A stretch of DNA of 15,032 nucleotides from CAXQRU01 sp964226685 (GTDB taxonomy: Bacteria > Pseudomonadota > Gammaproteobacteria > Pseudomonadales > Cellvibrionaceae), in the NCBI GenBank assembly GCA_964226685.1, contig CAXQRU010000146.1, positions 1 to 15,032 on the forward strand, given 5' to 3'. The position numbers were made by a program, and so were the translations under genes. Below the pieces are notes generated by a model. That model worked only from the letters and a program-made list of their open reading frames with translations, ran no database searches and was not told the DNA's origin. Shown here in pieces: positions 8,224-15,010 of this stretch. Numbering within the stretch: the stretch's first letter is position 1; every line of letters begins with the position of its first letter.

Positions 8224-9534
8224 ATGAGTGACAACTTTGATTTAGTGAAATCCTTTCGCCAGACCGCGCCCTACATCAACAGCCACAGAGGCAAAACCTT
8301 TGTGATTATGTTTCCAGGTGGCGCCATCACTCACGAGAACTTTAGTAATATTGTGCAAGACATTGCTTTGTTGAGCACACTGGGTGTCAAGTTGGTGTTA
8401 GTACATGGAGCCCGTCAACAAATCGATGACAAACTTCAACAACACTCCATTGAAGGTCGCATTCACAAGCACCAGCGCATTACCGATGAAACCATTTTAC
8501 CGCTGTTCATCGATGCCGTCGGCGGTGCCAAATTGGCGGTAGAAGCGGCCCTCTCAACGGGTTTACCCAACTCGCCCATGCATAACTCAGGCTTACACAT
8601 CAACAGTGGCAACTGGATTTCAGCGCGCCCCTGCGGCGTGGTTGACGGTATTGACATGCACTACACCGGCAGGGTTCGCAAAGTCAATCACGAGGGCATC
8701 AAGCAGGCTTTATCCACTGGCGCCATTGGCCTGATCTCACCTCTAGGTTACTCACTAACCGGGGAGCTATTTAACCTAGCCTATACGGAAGTCGCTGAAA
8801 AAGTGGCAGTGGCGATTGGAGCCGATAAGCTCATTGCCTTTACCAAAGAACATGGCATGGTCGATGACGACGGCACGCTGTACCGAGAGCTAAATTTACT
8901 TCAGTGCGAAAAACTGCTACTGCGCCAAAATGAAGATGACAGCCACCAATCCCTGCGCGCCTGCTATCGCGCTTGCGACCAGGGCGTAATGCGAGCGCAA
9001 ATCATTAGCTACTGTAATAATGGCGCACTCATCAAGGAGCTATTTACCCGTGACGGTACCGGTACCATGGTGCACAGAGACAGCTACGAAAGCATCCGCC
9101 GGGCAAGAATTACCGATGTCGGCGGCATTATCGAGCTGATTGCTCCACTTGAGGCCGAAGGCATTTTGGTCAAACGTTCGCGCGAGCTACTAGAACAAGA
9201 GATCGAACACTTTGTAGTGATGGATCGCGACGGTTTAATCATCGCCTGTGCCGCGCTTTACCCTTTTGAAAAAGAACAATCCGCTGAAATTGCTTGCATG
9301 GCTACCCACTCAGAATATCGCGGTAAACAGTGCGCCTCCAAATTATTGAAGCATATTGAAAAGCAAGCCAGCGAGCTGAAAATCAAGCGCTTATTCGTGC
9401 TCACTACCCAATCTTCTCATTGGTTTTTAGAACAAGGGTTTAGTGCGAGCAATATCGATGTACTGCCCAATAAAAAACAGCAGTTTTATAATTATCAGCG
9501 CAACTCTAAGGTGTTTATTAAGGAGATTTCGTGA
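8224..9534 (+). CDS. argA: N-acetylglutamate synthase (amino-acid acetyltransferase)
   Basis: ArgA acetylates glutamate with acetyl-CoA, the first committed and usually arginine-inhibited step of arginine biosynthesis. I chose the ATG at 8224 (MSDNFDLVKSF...), giving 436 residues, the usual length. The open frame extends back to 8104, but that 40-residue extension overlaps the argE end, has no family likeness and would place a perfect TATAAT inside the gene. Domains: an amino-acid-kinase-like fold at about 22-280 (VIMFPGGAITHENF, LVLVHGARQQID), and a GNAT acetyltransferase domain at about 293-432 with the acetyl-CoA loop MATHSEYRGKQCASKLL at 359-375. The C-terminal FYNYQRNSKVFIKEI is typical of the family. 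The ribosome binding site is weak (AAGTGAAA). Confidence 0.94.
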   Translation: MSDNFDLVKSFRQTAPYINSHRGKTFVIMFPGGAITHENFSNIVQDIALLSTLGVKLVLVHGARQQIDDKLQQHSIEGRIHKHQRITDETILPLFIDAVGGAKLAVEAALSTGLPNSPMHNSGLHINSGNWISARPCGVVDGIDMHYTGRVRKVNHEGIKQALSTGAIGLISPLGYSLTGELFNLAYTEVAEKVAVAIGADKLIAFTKEHGMVDDDGTLYRELNLLQCEKLLLRQNEDDSHQSLRACYRACDQGVMRAQIISYCNNGALIKELFTRDGTGTMVHRDSYESIRRARITDVGGIIELIAPLEAEGILVKRSRELLEQEIEHFVVMDRDGLIIACAALYPFEKEQSAEIACMATHSEYRGKQCASKLLKHIEKQASELKIKRLFVLTTQSSHWFLEQGFSASNIDVLPNKKQQFYNYQRNSKVFIKEIS

Positions 9535-9547
9535 TAACGAAAAAAAC

Positions 9548-10318
9548 ATGAAAATCGCACTGTGCTTATCACTACTTATATTTACTCTCACAACTTACGC
9601 CGATAGCGAAGCGTACAACTTACCTATTACTCGAAACCAAGTCACTCACGAGATGTTGGCCTATCCGTTTTGGAGTGGAGAGTATCCCTCGCCGGTTATT
9701 GATGTTAAAACTAAAAAAATCCACGGTTACCTATCGTTAAGAGATTTACGAGAGAAAAAAACTTGCACCGTTATTCCTGGCGTCTATCACCCATGGTCAG
9801 AGGATAAAACCAGTATTCTTAGTTTTTACTCCATAACTGAAAAAGAGGATTTGCTTTTACTCAAGGACATGCCGGACATCGATGCCAAAAAGGGGGACAA
9901 GCTAAAAAACACCATCTATCTATCAGAAGGTATGTGCCTATATGAATTAAAAAATCAATACACACAAACAACATGCCTATATCCTGAAGCAGCTCAACCG
10001 ATCGAATACCCCTCTCACCCAAGCGAATAATGGTTGTATTTAAAATGCGATGAGGGTTACAACGTATTTGTGCAAGATGAAGACTTATTATCTCAAACTG
10101 GTGTAAGCAATGGAGCCTTGTTAGGATATGGCAAAGTGGGACCTGCAACTGACTAAAGAAATTTTTGCTTAATGCCACGAGAAATACTCTCCCTGTACAA
10201 AAAGCCATTTATCTTGAAGACCATCGAGGAGTTTCTAGCCAACCCATCACTCAAGGACGAGGTGAAACAAGAATTAAAGCAAGTAATCGAAAAAATCAAA
10301 AATGAAGATAAAGACTAA
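9548..10318 (+). pseudogene. Exported protein gene interrupted by two in-frame stops
   Basis: The frame starts at ATG 9548 with a good Sec signal peptide (MKIALCLSLLIFTLTTYADS, likely cut after TYA) and runs 160 codons to TAA at 10028-10030. The same frame then stays protein-like for 41 more codons (WLYLKCDEGYNVFVQD...) to TAA at 10154-10156, and for 53 more (...MPREILSLYKKPFIL...) to TAA at 10316-10318. The stretch on either side of the first stop (PSHPSE then WLYLKCDEGY) reads as one continuous, cysteine-containing extracytoplasmic domain. I therefore infer a nonsense-disrupted gene, with the second TAA possibly the original end. The shorter 160-residue product (9548-10030) may still be made. 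There is no good ribosome binding site next to the ATG. The AAGGAG at the argA end is about 25 bases away. I do not recognise the family. Codons are A+T-richer than in argA. Confidence 0.5.
10172..10318 (+). CDS. Possible 48-residue ORF, or tail of the interrupted gene
   Basis: An ATG at 10172 opens a 48-residue charged helix-rich peptide, MPREILSLYKKPFILKTIEE and so on, ending KIKNEDKD. It is in the same frame as the interrupted exported gene, so it may be only that gene's remnant tail. A 14-codon frame (10128-10172, MAKWDLQLTKEIFA) preceded by TTAGGAT ends in a TAATG overlap with this ATG, which could couple translation. Its 3' end overlaps the end of the convergent TerB-like gene by three bases. 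I recognise no family, and coding status is uncertain. Confidence 0.25.
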   Translation: MPREILSLYKKPFILKTIEEFLANPSLKDEVKQELKQVIEKIKNEDKD

Positions 10319-10764
10319 CGCATTAACGCATCCATAATCTCGCGCAGCAGCTTTTTCTCCTCCCGAATAATACGCTCGCCAAAGGCATAGGGGTACTCGG
10401 GTGCGCAGGCTGCAGCTATATCCAAACAGGCTTCCATCACATCCAAACGCTCGTTATGGCTTTTACCTTTCAGCCGTTCAAGCGCAAATTGCCGCAGCTC
10501 CTTTAACATACCCGCTGGCGGGCGATGCTTGATAAAACGTTCGATAAAATCATTGGCCACCTCTGTACTCACGACTTCCTCACCAGCGGCCATGGAACTC
10601 AGATTGGCCAAATGCTTGACCGCAAAGCGCTGTAAAATGGCAATTTCAGCTTCTTGATTTTTACCATCCGCCCAGACCATCTCGATCAATGGCATTAGCT
10701 CTAGCAAGTAGGCATGCTCAGGCTCCAGATCGTACCGGCTCAGCAAATCACTCAATTCATGCAT
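10315..10764 (-). CDS. TerB-like domain protein
   Basis: The 149-residue soluble, mainly helical protein has the TerB/DjlA-N-like pattern LLELMPLIEMVWADGKNQEAEIAIL (seen as two blocks, LLELMPLIEMVWADG and KNQEAEIAILQRF, about residues 20-47). It carries an acidic A-D-G turn where TerB domains bind metal. TerB domains are associated with tellurite/stress responses, but single-domain relatives like this one are common in marine gammaproteobacteria and have no settled role. I give no symbol, and no other ter gene is nearby. There is no signal peptide or membrane segment. The start at 10764 has only a weak ribosome binding site (GGTGTGAA), and TATAGT about 25 bp further upstream on the minus strand could serve as a -10. 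Its end overlaps the convergent interrupted gene by three bases. It is less A+T-rich than its neighbours. Confidence 0.7.
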   Translation of the reverse strand: MHELSDLLSRYDLEPEHAYLLELMPLIEMVWADGKNQEAEIAILQRFAVKHLANLSSMAAGEEVVSTEVANDFIERFIKHRPPAGMLKELRQFALERLKGKSHNERLDVMEACLDIAAACAPEYPYAFGERIIREEKKLLREIMDALMR

Positions 10765-10825
10765 AAATATTCACACCGTTTTTCGTTAACTATAGATGAA
10801 AATTTGCCCATTTACTAATTCCCCT

Positions 10826-11251
10826 CTAAACACCGTGACCACAAGCATAACCAAGAGCCACTTTGGCATGGCTATTTTCCAAGCCAAGCCATTGTTTGAC
10901 CTCATCATCATAGAAGCCTCCATAGGGTACACCGGCTAATTTTTCCAGCGACAAACGAGTCGCCAAACTTTGCACATACATGCCCGCCTCAATCAATGAA
11001 AATCGAGCGCCTCGCTCTAAATACTTTTCCGTACTGCGCTCTGAAAAAAGACAAAAGAAAGTAAATAAGGCCGGCTGACTTAGCAAATCTTGACTCAAAG
11101 CCGATTGACACCCAAGAAGGACATTGACCACACAAAGACGCACAGGGTGATAATATAAGACACTGCAAGGTGCAATTCCATAGAGGCATACCGATATTAA
11201 GCCAGATATCAATGTTCTTTCATTTAACCTATAGTATTGAAGGCTTCTCAA
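10826..11251 (-). pseudogene. C-terminal remnant of a SagB/ThcOx-type nitroreductase
   Basis: The readable frame matches the second half of SagB-type FMN oxidoreductases, which oxidise azoline rings in peptide natural products or act as general nitroreductases. The family-like path is: GIAPCSVLYYHPVR (the usual G-x-x-p-g-x-Y-x-Y-x-P region), ALSQDLLSQPALFTFF (the Q-x-x-l-x-x-A-p-a-v region), YLERGARFSLIEAGMYVQSL (the Y-x-E-R-G-x-R-x-x-L-x-E-A-G-h-x-x-Q-N motif), then GVPYGGFYDDEVKQWLGL (p-i-G-G-F-d-D-d-x-v-x-x-x-L-G-l) and a C-terminal LGYACGHGV. The FMN-binding N-terminal half is absent. Upstream in frame are TAG TAA TAA followed by a TTG with no proper ribosome binding site. I read this as a truncated gene relic. 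No azoline-forming cyclodehydratase or precursor gene is visible. Confidence 0.65.
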
Positions 11252-11264
11252 TTATTACTAGAAT
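11237..11264 (+). promoter_or_regulatory. Candidate promoter of the 160-residue hypothetical gene
   Basis: TTGAAG (11237-11242) and TAGAAT (11259-11264) are 16 bp apart. They agree with four and five of six consensus positions, respectively. Transcription would start near 11271, leaving a leader of only about ten bases that still includes the AGGTG ribosome binding site. TATAGT at 11230-11235 is an alternative -10 without a good partner. Both are by-eye matches. Confidence 0.3.
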
Positions 11265-11279
11265 ACACTAGGTGTTAAT

Positions 11280-11762
11280 ATGATAGAACAATTGCCTACC
11301 AAGGCGTGGGACAATAGAAATCTTCCTTATTATCTGACCATTCTTCCTTATATGCCAAAAGAGTTCCAGAATAAATATGGAGTGAAGTTTGAGAAAGGAA
11401 CCGACGGGTTGGGCGAGCTGGAATATTGTGTGCTTAAAATAGGAGGGCTTAAATATTTATTGGAATCGCACACAGATGGCCCCAAAGAAGCAACATTAAT
11501 GAATGTTTCAATTTCAAGTTCAGAACAAGATCTAGAAAAACATATAGATATCTTATTGGAAGCATTGACACTCAATTATTCAGACCTTGTTCATATTCAA
11601 GAAAAATTAGGAGAACCAAAATGGATTCTATGCCGTCAGGATGACAACGATAATGAGTTCGAGATGGGTAGATTCTACTTAAAGGAAACCTGCGAGAGAC
11701 AAAGTAGAATCTATCAAGAAAAGGGACATAAGCAAATTTACTATGTAAAAAAGGCGACGTAA
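11280..11762 (+). CDS. Hypothetical protein, 160 residues
   Basis: I do not recognise a family. The ATG has AGGTG six bases upstream and the frame is long and well formed, so it is probably a real gene. The product is soluble, with no signal peptide or membrane segment. It has a proline/tyrosine-rich start (LPYYLTILPYMPKEF), a beta-rich middle (LEYCVLKIGGLKYLLE), an acidic helical stretch (SSSEQDLEKHIDILLEALTL) and a charged C-terminus (RFYLKETCERQSRIYQEKGH). Codons are strongly A/T-ending compared with the arg and chr genes, which suggests acquired DNA. Size and acidity would suit a small immunity-type or cytoplasmic accessory protein, but no partner toxin is seen, so I make no functional call. 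It is divergent from the nitroreductase relic. Confidence 0.65.
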   Translation: MIEQLPTKAWDNRNLPYYLTILPYMPKEFQNKYGVKFEKGTDGLGELEYCVLKIGGLKYLLESHTDGPKEATLMNVSISSSEQDLEKHIDILLEALTLNYSDLVHIQEKLGEPKWILCRQDDNDNEFEMGRFYLKETCERQSRIYQEKGHKQIYYVKKAT

Positions 11763-11849
11763 CTCACCCAAAAACTTCGCGCTACTATGTAGGACGGAGA
11801 GCTACCAGTTAGTTATGATCAAGAGACTGAGTTTAAGAAAGGATACCAA

Positions 11850-11881
11850 AGAAAAAGCCCCCTGCTTGGATAAGCCAGGGG
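11850..11881 (-). terminator. Rho-independent terminator of the chromate operon
   Basis: Read on the minus strand just after the chrA stop, CCCCTG-G-CTT pairs with AAG-CAGGGG around an ATCC loop (one bulged base). This is followed by GCTTTTTCTTT. A GC-rich stem with an immediate T-run is the classical intrinsic terminator. It ends transcription arriving from chrA. The plus-strand gene ending at 11762 faces it, but on that strand no T-run follows the stem. Confidence 0.85.
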
Positions 11882-11891
11882 AAGAGCACAA

Positions 11892-13175
11892 TTAACTACC
11901 GAGGGAACCCAAGCTTAAAACGGCAATACCCAGCAAGGAAGAAACTCCAATCACTAAGACTACGCTCCAGCGCAAATAAAAGATCATCACCCCGCTTATC
12001 AAGAAGATCCCCAGTGCCAGCCAATCAATACTCGACAGCAACGGCTGCCACAGCGTCAAGATTCCATACTGCTGTTGGCTGACCGAACCAAAGAATACAT
12101 GTAGCGCAAACCAGAGACTCAAGTTAACAATGACACCGACCACCGCCGCCGAAATGCCCATCAAAGCGCCGCGCAACCTCGGCTGAGAAATAATCCACTC
12201 AATATAAGGGGCACCCACAAAGATCCACAAGAAACAGGGAATGAATGTAGCCCAAAGGCTAATCAAGGCACCCGCCACCCCGAACCACAAACCGCCCTCA
12301 AGCGCCGCCGCCCGAAAGCCAACAAATTCGGTCACCAAAATTAAGGGGCCTGGCGTGGTCTCGGCCAAACCTAAGCCATCCAGCATCTCTGCTGCGCTCA
12401 ACCATTGGTATTGATTGACAATATCTTGAGCCATATAAGACAAGACAGCATAAGCGCCCCCAAAGGTCACCACCGCCAGCTTTGAGAAAAACAGACCGAG
12501 CTCAGGCAATATGGAATCACTTAGCGCCATCAAACCCAATAGCGGCAGCCACCATAAAGCCAACCAAATGAGGGCCGTTTTGAGGGTCTTGGTATGTGAA
12601 ATACGCGCAACCGGCATTGTCTGCGCGCCCTCTTTCGAAAACACAAAGTACCCATATAAACCCGCCACCAGGATAATCAGGGGGTAAGGAATCGACAGGA
12701 AAAATAAACCCACAAACGCCAGCGCCGCAATCCACCAGGCCGAACCGCCCTTCAATGTGCGTTTCGCCACTCGAATCAAGGCTTGAATCACAATCATCAC
12801 TACAGCGGCTTTAATCCCCAAAAAAGCGGCACTCATAAACGAGGTTTCACCGAACAGCGAATACAACAGCGCCAAGGCTAAAATAATGAAAGCACCCGGC
12901 AAGATAAATAACATCCCAGCCAGCAAGCCACCGATCACTCCATGCATCCGCCAGCCAGCATAGGTGGCTAATTGCATAGCCTCAGGCCCAGGCAAAAACA
13001 TACAAAAACTGGTGGCGTTGAGATACTGCTGTTCACTCAACCACTTGCGCTCTTCAATCACCTCACGGTGCATTAACGCGATTTGAGCCGCTGGCCCGCC
13101 AAAGGACAGGCATCCAACCCGTAACCACACCCAAAAGGCCTCCCTCAAGGAAGGCTTGATCGTATTATCTAACAT
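11892..13175 (-). CDS. chrA: Chromate efflux transporter
   Basis: This inner-membrane transporter of the CHR family expels chromate and so protects the cell. The 427-residue product has the two-half (long-chain CHR) layout. The first half carries SFGGPAAQI (24-32) and FLPGPEAMQLATYAGW (60-75). The second half repeats them as VTFGGAYAVLSYM (236-248) and TTPGPLILVTEFVGF (273-287), where E. coli-type families keep the FGG and PGP signatures. About ten to twelve hydrophobic segments are visible. The ATG has GAGG upstream (minus-strand GCCGAGGTCATC) and lies 12 bp after chrB, so the two are cotranscribed. A strong terminator follows about ten bases after the stop. Length and motifs are complete. 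Confidence 0.95.
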   Translation of the reverse strand: MLDNTIKPSLREAFWVWLRVGCLSFGGPAAQIALMHREVIEERKWLSEQQYLNATSFCMFLPGPEAMQLATYAGWRMHGVIGGLLAGMLFILPGAFIILALALLYSLFGETSFMSAAFLGIKAAVVMIVIQALIRVAKRTLKGGSAWWIAALAFVGLFFLSIPYPLIILVAGLYGYFVFSKEGAQTMPVARISHTKTLKTALIWLALWWLPLLGLMALSDSILPELGLFFSKLAVVTFGGAYAVLSYMAQDIVNQYQWLSAAEMLDGLGLAETTPGPLILVTEFVGFRAAALEGGLWFGVAGALISLWATFIPCFLWIFVGAPYIEWIISQPRLRGALMGISAAVVGVIVNLSLWFALHVFFGSVSQQQYGILTLWQPLLSSIDWLALGIFLISGVMIFYLRWSVVLVIGVSSLLGIAVLSLGSLGS

Positions 13176-13187
13176 GATGACCTCGGC

Positions 13188-13988
13188 TTAATCGTGCTGA
13201 TGTGACTCAGAAGCCGCATCGCGGGCCCAGCGGAAAAGAGCATCATAAATCAGCAAGCCTTGTTCGAGCTGCTCTAGATCGTTTTTATACATACGCGACA
13301 AGCCCAGCGATACCGCCAATAAACCCGCCGCTTGAGGCGCCATATCGAGCTGGTCAGTATCGGCCCCTCTTACTATGGTCGCTAGTTGGCTTAACGGCTC
13401 AGACTGGAGTTCAAAATGGTTCAATAAGCTATCGAAGGTACATTCGCCCTCGCGATGCGCAAACTCAGATCCATCCACATCAAAGGGAATTGCCGAAAAC
13501 AACTCAGCAACCGCTGGTACCTCGCTTTTATTGACGAAAAGAAATTGAGCGTTGGGATCAATAAAACGGCGAATCAACCAAGGGCACGCGATGCGATCGA
13601 CCTTAGGCCTTTGCCGAGTAACCCAGTAAGAGGGCTTGTCAAAAGACAGCGCTTTGGGCAACCGACTCGCAGCAATACTCAAGCCCTTTGCCTCTGCCCA
13701 AGCAATATTACCTCCCTCTAGGGTTTCGGCATGAATACCATGAACCCTGAGCTTAGCGGCCCCCTGACTGAGCTTACGGCCCTTTTGACAGATGACAACG
13801 ACATGTTTGCCACGTAAATGGGGCACCAACGACTCGATCTCAGTGTGTGGGTGCCTGATGGCTGTGGGAATTAAACGAGGCGCCAGCGCAAAGTCTTCAT
13901 CAGTAATGACATCGATTAAAACGGGGGGGTTGGGAGTCCCAATCAAGCGGGATAGTTGAGCAACAGTAATTTGCGTAGGAGACGGCAT
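13188..13988 (-). CDS. chrB: Rhodanese-ChrB fusion chromate-resistance protein
   Basis: The 266-residue protein joins an N-terminal rhodanese-like domain (about 5-105) to a ChrB C-terminal domain (about 119-258). The rhodanese part has LIDVITDEDF (24-33) and a candidate active-site Cys67 in VVICQKGRKLSQGAAKLR. The ChrB part has YWVTRQRPKVDRIACPWLIR (121-140), the family signature with Cys135, followed by RFIDPNAQFLFV and GECTFDSLL. ChrB proteins are known from chromate operons as sensors or accessory factors. The fusion lacks the winged-helix N-terminus seen in regulatory ChrB of Cupriavidus, so a catalytic or thiol role is more likely than DNA binding. That is inference. The ATG has AGGA seven bases upstream, and chrA follows after 12 bp. 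Confidence 0.88.
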   Translation of the reverse strand: MPSPTQITVAQLSRLIGTPNPPVLIDVITDEDFALAPRLIPTAIRHPHTEIESLVPHLRGKHVVVICQKGRKLSQGAAKLRVHGIHAETLEGGNIAWAEAKGLSIAASRLPKALSFDKPSYWVTRQRPKVDRIACPWLIRRFIDPNAQFLFVNKSEVPAVAELFSAIPFDVDGSEFAHREGECTFDSLLNHFELQSEPLSQLATIVRGADTDQLDMAPQAAGLLAVSLGLSRMYKNDLEQLEQGLLIYDALFRWARDAASESHQHD

Positions 13989-14076
13989 AATACATCCTAA
14001 ATCAAAAGTTAAAATGGATATTAAGCGCGAAACTCAGGCTGCCGCCTCACGGGGTATTCGCCAACCCCTTAGCTCT

Positions 14077-14105
14077 ATGTTGAATGATTTTTTGATCACA
14101 GTCAA
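14077..14105 (-). promoter_or_regulatory. Candidate chrBA promoter with FNR-like overlap
   Basis: On the minus strand TTGACT (plus-strand 14100-14105) is a five-of-six -35 match. CAACAT, 17 bp on (14077-14082), is only a three-of-six -10, though it keeps the conserved second A and last T. On the plus strand TTGAT-CACA-GTCAA (14092-14105) agrees with the FNR/Anr box TTGAT-N4-ATCAA at nine of ten positions and overlaps the -35. It is about 90 bp upstream of chrB. These are by-eye matches. Confidence 0.3.
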
Positions 14106-14116
14106 CACTAAGTGTT
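14104..14116. repeat. Palindrome AACACT-A-AGTGTT upstream of chrB
   Basis: A perfect six-base inverted repeat with a one-base centre overlaps the upstream edge of the candidate chrBA -35. Its size and position suit a small dimeric repressor's operator. The symmetry is seen directly, and the function is inferred. Confidence 0.4.
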
Positions 14117-14513
14117 AGTAGTACGCGTCCGACTTACCATAAATGCTTTGACCAAAGAAGAAACACGATAGACCATAAGCTTTGGACACATCCTGCCACA
14201 TTCAAACAAATGGGTTACACTGTATTTAGAGCACCATTAATCAAACAACCCCTAAAAATCAGCGGATTGTTGTGAAAAGCTCTATTTTGGGTTCTCACCA
14301 TTTTGTAAGTGACAGAACGCAAACCAGTTTTATGAACAAACAGAGGCCAGATCCCCATGAACTGCAAAAGCAGTACCCCCTTAAGCCCATTTCCCGCCAA
14401 AAAACGTGAAATTCCTAAACCACGCCACAAACAGTTTATTAGGAAAAATAGCTTTCATTATTTCGGTTACAACTCAGACTCATCTAAAATACTACACAGA
14501 AGAGGACAAGCTG

Positions 14514-15010
14514 ATGCTTATTAAGACCATTTTGTTACTTTCGCTAAGCATGGTGAGCTGTCATCTAGCTGCAAAGACAGAAAATGATTATATAGATGAC
14601 GTCATGCGCGGAATCGGCATAAAATATCTTGTCAGTGAAGATCGAAAACTGCCCAAGAAAGATAGAGAAAAATGGGAGTCTAACTTATCAGAATATGTTG
14701 ATTTTAAATCATTGAACAAAGACATGAGAGAAAGAATTTTAGAAGCAGCTAATATCAGCGAGCATGATATTAATAATGAGGCCATATTGCACCTGCAAAA
14801 CAAAGCGGTATTATTTCTAGTTCCCAGAGAACTTTCAGACTATATGCTTGCCTACTTGAAATTTCGAGATAAATACAAGACCCTAGAATTGTGTACTACC
14901 ACGCCAAAGCTTAACAGCGAAGATAAACTATACTTTTGTAAAAAAAATATTTCAAATACAGAGCAACACTTGGTTCTCTACAAACAAGATTCATCAGAAC
15001 CTTATGCGAG
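14514..15010 (+). CDS. Hypothetical exported protein, 3' end missing
   Basis: I chose ATG 14514, which has AGAGGA about eight bases upstream and opens directly on a Sec signal peptide (MLIKTILLLSLSMVSCHLAA). The frame can be extended back to a GTG at 14406, but that adds a non-signal segment without a ribosome binding site. Cleavage may follow HLAA. Alternatively Cys16 in MVSC could be lipidated, although the residue at -3 is Met, not Leu. The mature part is charged and helical (DYIDDVMRGIGIKYLVSEDR, ELSDYMLAYLKFRDKYKTLE), with two cysteines (Cys127 and Cys142) that could pair. I do not recognise the family. Genomic sequence supports residues up to about Ala165. The apparent ending RDRKSVV plus TAG is encoded by adapter sequence, so the true C-terminus is unknown. 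Codons are A+T-rich. Confidence 0.65.

Larger units (their letters stand above)
13989..14513. other. 525-bp stretch without a convincing gene
   Basis: The left side holds the chrB ribosome binding site (AGGA), a GGGGT/ACCCC inverted repeat (14051-14055 and 14064-14068), and the candidate promoter and palindrome listed separately. Further right lies ACTGC-AAAA-GCAGT (14361-14374), a small five-pair hairpin without a T-run. A 71-codon minus-strand frame (14215-14430) has no ribosome binding site or family likeness that I can see. From about 14120 to 14400 I see no certain function. TAAAAT at 14485-14490 could be a -10 for the next gene but lacks a good -35. Confidence 0.5.

Noticed and set aside
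10028..10030. Programmed readthrough or recoded TAA in the exported gene
   Set aside because: A second in-frame TAA follows 41 codons later and no recoding signal is visible, so simple decay is the more economical explanation. It is not excluded by sequence alone.
9861..10208. 115-codon minus-strand frame opposite the interrupted exported gene
   Set aside because: It is the reverse-strand shadow of a frame with a signal peptide and continuous domain-like sequence. No ribosome binding site and low-complexity hydrophobic composition.
10989..11189. Second minus-strand frame over the nitroreductase relic, as a frameshifted N-terminus
   Set aside because: Its translation shows no SagB-like motifs, while the other frame already carries the recognisable sequence across the same interval.
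14051..14068. GGGGT/ACCCC inverted repeat as a terminator
   Set aside because: Only five pairs with an eight-base loop and no T-run on either strand. It lies upstream of chrB, not after a gene.
14215..14430. 71-codon minus-strand frame in the gap after chrB
   Set aside because: No ribosome binding site or recognised family, and its composition looks like chance. Kept only as a remark on the gap.
14406..14513. GTG-initiated extension of the last exported protein
   Set aside because: No ribosome binding site, and it would bury the clear signal peptide that begins at ATG 14514, which has AGAGGA upstream.
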